Shown here: one piece after another, positions 63,087-64,000 of the stretch | How the letters are laid out: each line of letters begins with the position of its first letter | How positions within the stretch are numbered: the first letter of the stretch is position 1 | NCBI RefSeq assembly: GCF_017888565.1 | Contig: NZ_JAGHFX010000058.1 | Location: forward strand, 248,001-312,000 | DNA from: Clostridium sp. | Lineage (GTDB): Bacteria > Bacillota > Clostridia > Clostridiales > Clostridiaceae | Length of the DNA: 64,000 bases | Reading direction: 5' to 3' | Program-made: the position numbers and the translations under genes | The notes under the pieces: model-generated | The model's input: the letters and a program-made list of their open reading frames with translations, nothing else | The model's database searches: none | Told to the model about the DNA's origin: nothing

Positions 63087-63587
63087 ATGAATTATTCTAA
63101 AATAAGAGAATTTGATGTTAGTAATGGACCAGGTATAAGAACTACATTATTTGTGAGTGGATGTACTAATAATTGTGAGGGGTGTTTTAATAAAGATTTA
63201 CAAGATTTCAATTATGGTGATAAATGGACAAAGGAAACAGAAGAAGAATTTATAAGGTATGTTAAAAATCCTAATGTAAAGGGAGTTAATATTTTAGGTG
63301 GAGAACCTATGGATCAAATACATGACAAGGACTTGTTTAATTTATTAAGAAGAATAAAAAAAGAAACTAAAAAAAATATTTGGTTGTGGTCAGGATATTT
63401 ATATGAAAATATAATAAAAAATGAAGATAGAGCATCTATATTGTCTTTAGTAGATGTGCTTATTGATGGTAGATTTGAAATGGATAAAAGAAATATATCT
63501 TTAAAATATAGAGGATCAGCTAATCAAAGGGTAATAGATGTTTCAAAAAGCCTTGAAAAAAATGAAATAGTAGAGATGAAATTATAA
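63087..63587 (+). CDS. nrdG: NrdG, anaerobic reductase activating protein
   Basis: This 166-residue radical SAM enzyme has the cluster motif SGCTNNCEGCFN (CxxxCxxC) near 30, a VNILGGEPM motif near 70 and WLWSGYLYE near 98. It installs the glycyl radical on NrdD. It is translated 14 bp after nrdD behind AAGGAAGG, so the two form one operon, closed by a strong terminator. Confidence 0.95.
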   Translation: MNYSKIREFDVSNGPGIRTTLFVSGCTNNCEGCFNKDLQDFNYGDKWTKETEEEFIRYVKNPNVKGVNILGGEPMDQIHDKDLFNLLRRIKKETKKNIWLWSGYLYENIIKNEDRASILSLVDVLIDGRFEMDKRNISLKYRGSANQRVIDVSKSLEKNEIVEMKL

Positions 63588-63603
63588 GTATTAATATTAA
63601 AGA

Positions 63604-63642
63604 AGCGCTTAGTAAGTAAATTACTTACTAAGTGCTTTTCTT
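63604..63642 (+). terminator. Terminator of nrdDG
   Basis: A 16-bp stem with one GU pair (63604-63619 with 63621-63636) and almost no loop, AGCGCTTAGTAAGTAA and its partner, is followed by TTTCTTATTTTC. Confidence 0.85.
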
Positions 63643-63660
63643 ATTTTCTATAAAGTATTT

Positions 63661-63730
63661 TGACAATTATTATAAAGTTTTGACAATATTAAAGGAATAT
63701 TTTGACTGTAATGAGATTATAATGGATAAT
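63661..63730 (+). promoter_or_regulatory. Chemoreceptor promoter with three TTTTGAC repeats
   Basis: The -35 box TTGACT (63702-63707) and -10 box GATAAT (63725-63730) have a 17-bp spacer. TTTTGAC occurs three times, with TGAC beginning at 63661, 63681 and 63703, about two helical turns apart. The outer two may be binding sites for a regulator or spare -35 boxes. Confidence 0.6.
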
Positions 63731-63769
63731 TAAATTGTATATAATTTTAATTATAAGCGGGGTGGATAT

Positions 63770-64000
63770 ATGATTAAAAATTTAAAAGTTAGAGTAAAAA
63801 TATTTATCCTAACAACGACTTTAACTTTAATGATGCTTATTATAGGGGGGATAGGAATATTCCAACTTAATAAAGCTGATGATAGAATGCAAAAGATGTA
63901 TAATGAAAATTTTTCATCTGTATTGAGCTTGAATAATAGCATAAATGAAGAACGTAGTATTGAAACAAGTATTTATAAAATTATTTTAAATGTTGGTGAT
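63770..64000 (+). CDS. Methyl-accepting chemotaxis protein, 3' end cut by the window
   Basis: An ATG behind GGGGTGG begins a frame that stays open for 77 codons to the window edge. It reads MIKNLKVRVKIFILTTTLTL, with a membrane segment at about 10-32, then a helical region DDRMQKMYNENFSSVLSLNN with the look of the 4HB_MCP sensor domain. This is the usual N-terminus of a clostridial chemoreceptor. The signalling domain lies outside the window, so the call rests on the start alone. Confidence 0.75.
   Translation, partial: MIKNLKVRVKIFILTTTLTLMMLIIGGIGIFQLNKADDRMQKMYNENFSSVLSLNNSINEERSIETSIYKIILNVGD

Overview
The window reads as chromosomal DNA of an anaerobic, spore-forming Clostridium-type Bacillota. 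The evidence is very AT-rich DNA, strong AGGAGG ribosome binding sites, several TTG and GTG starts, oxygen-sensitive enzymes (NrdDG, ferredoxin-dependent KorAB), mother-cell sigma-K type promoters, and cysteine-rich DUF4489 proteins that I associate with clostridia. I see no rRNA, tRNA, CRISPR array, transposase, phage gene or replication origin. Both ends cut through genes: a membrane-anchored hydrolase on the left and a chemoreceptor on the right.

Layout. 1-6.3 kb: the hydrolase end, then a ygeY-ygeW-arcC-dpaL operon (ureido compound breakdown to carbamoyl phosphate, ATP, pyruvate and ammonia) behind an excellent sigma-54 promoter. 6.5-10 kb: a YtrA-type GntR regulator with two ABC ATPase/membrane protein pairs, behind a promoter with two AGTATATATACT palindromes. 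10.1-14.4 kb: a MacB-like ABC exporter fused to its ATPase, followed by a response regulator and histidine kinase. 14.5-23.7 kb: an RpiR/SIS regulator, a duplicated promoter module around a terminator, and a six-gene catabolic cluster (TIM barrel protein, DUF4127, FAD oxidoreductase, permease, HyuA-like protein, HExxH protein) with no substrate I can name. This is the best candidate for an undescribed pathway.

23.8-28.4 kb: threonine aldolase, an unknown membrane protein, a PHP phosphatase, and a three-gene unit (unknown protein, hemerythrin, DUF1858) behind GTAAC/GTTAC boxes. It looks like a split iron-centre repair system. 28.6-41.2 kb: a probable sporulation island. Two near-identical genes in opposite orientation, each with a sigma-K promoter, flank three DUF4489 paralogues, a cysteine desulfurase and an amine oxidase. 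A propeller/coiled-coil protein and a sigma-K driven DUF3343-propeller-propeller unit follow. This is the second candidate system.

41.3-49 kb: KorAB, tRNA selenouridine synthase, and a rhodanese plus CoA-disulfide reductase pair beside a TGTGAC/GTCACA palindrome, then peptidase T. 49-55.2 kb: flotillin, four small membrane proteins (one of 57 codons), an acetyltransferase, an alpha/beta hydrolase, signal peptidase I and the lipid II flippase Amj. 55.2-57 kb: a decayed stretch with a DUF4177 pseudogene and a reductase gene. 57-64 kb: DUF985 cupin, a small anchored protein, aspartate kinase, an M15 peptidase, NrdD-NrdG and a chemoreceptor start.
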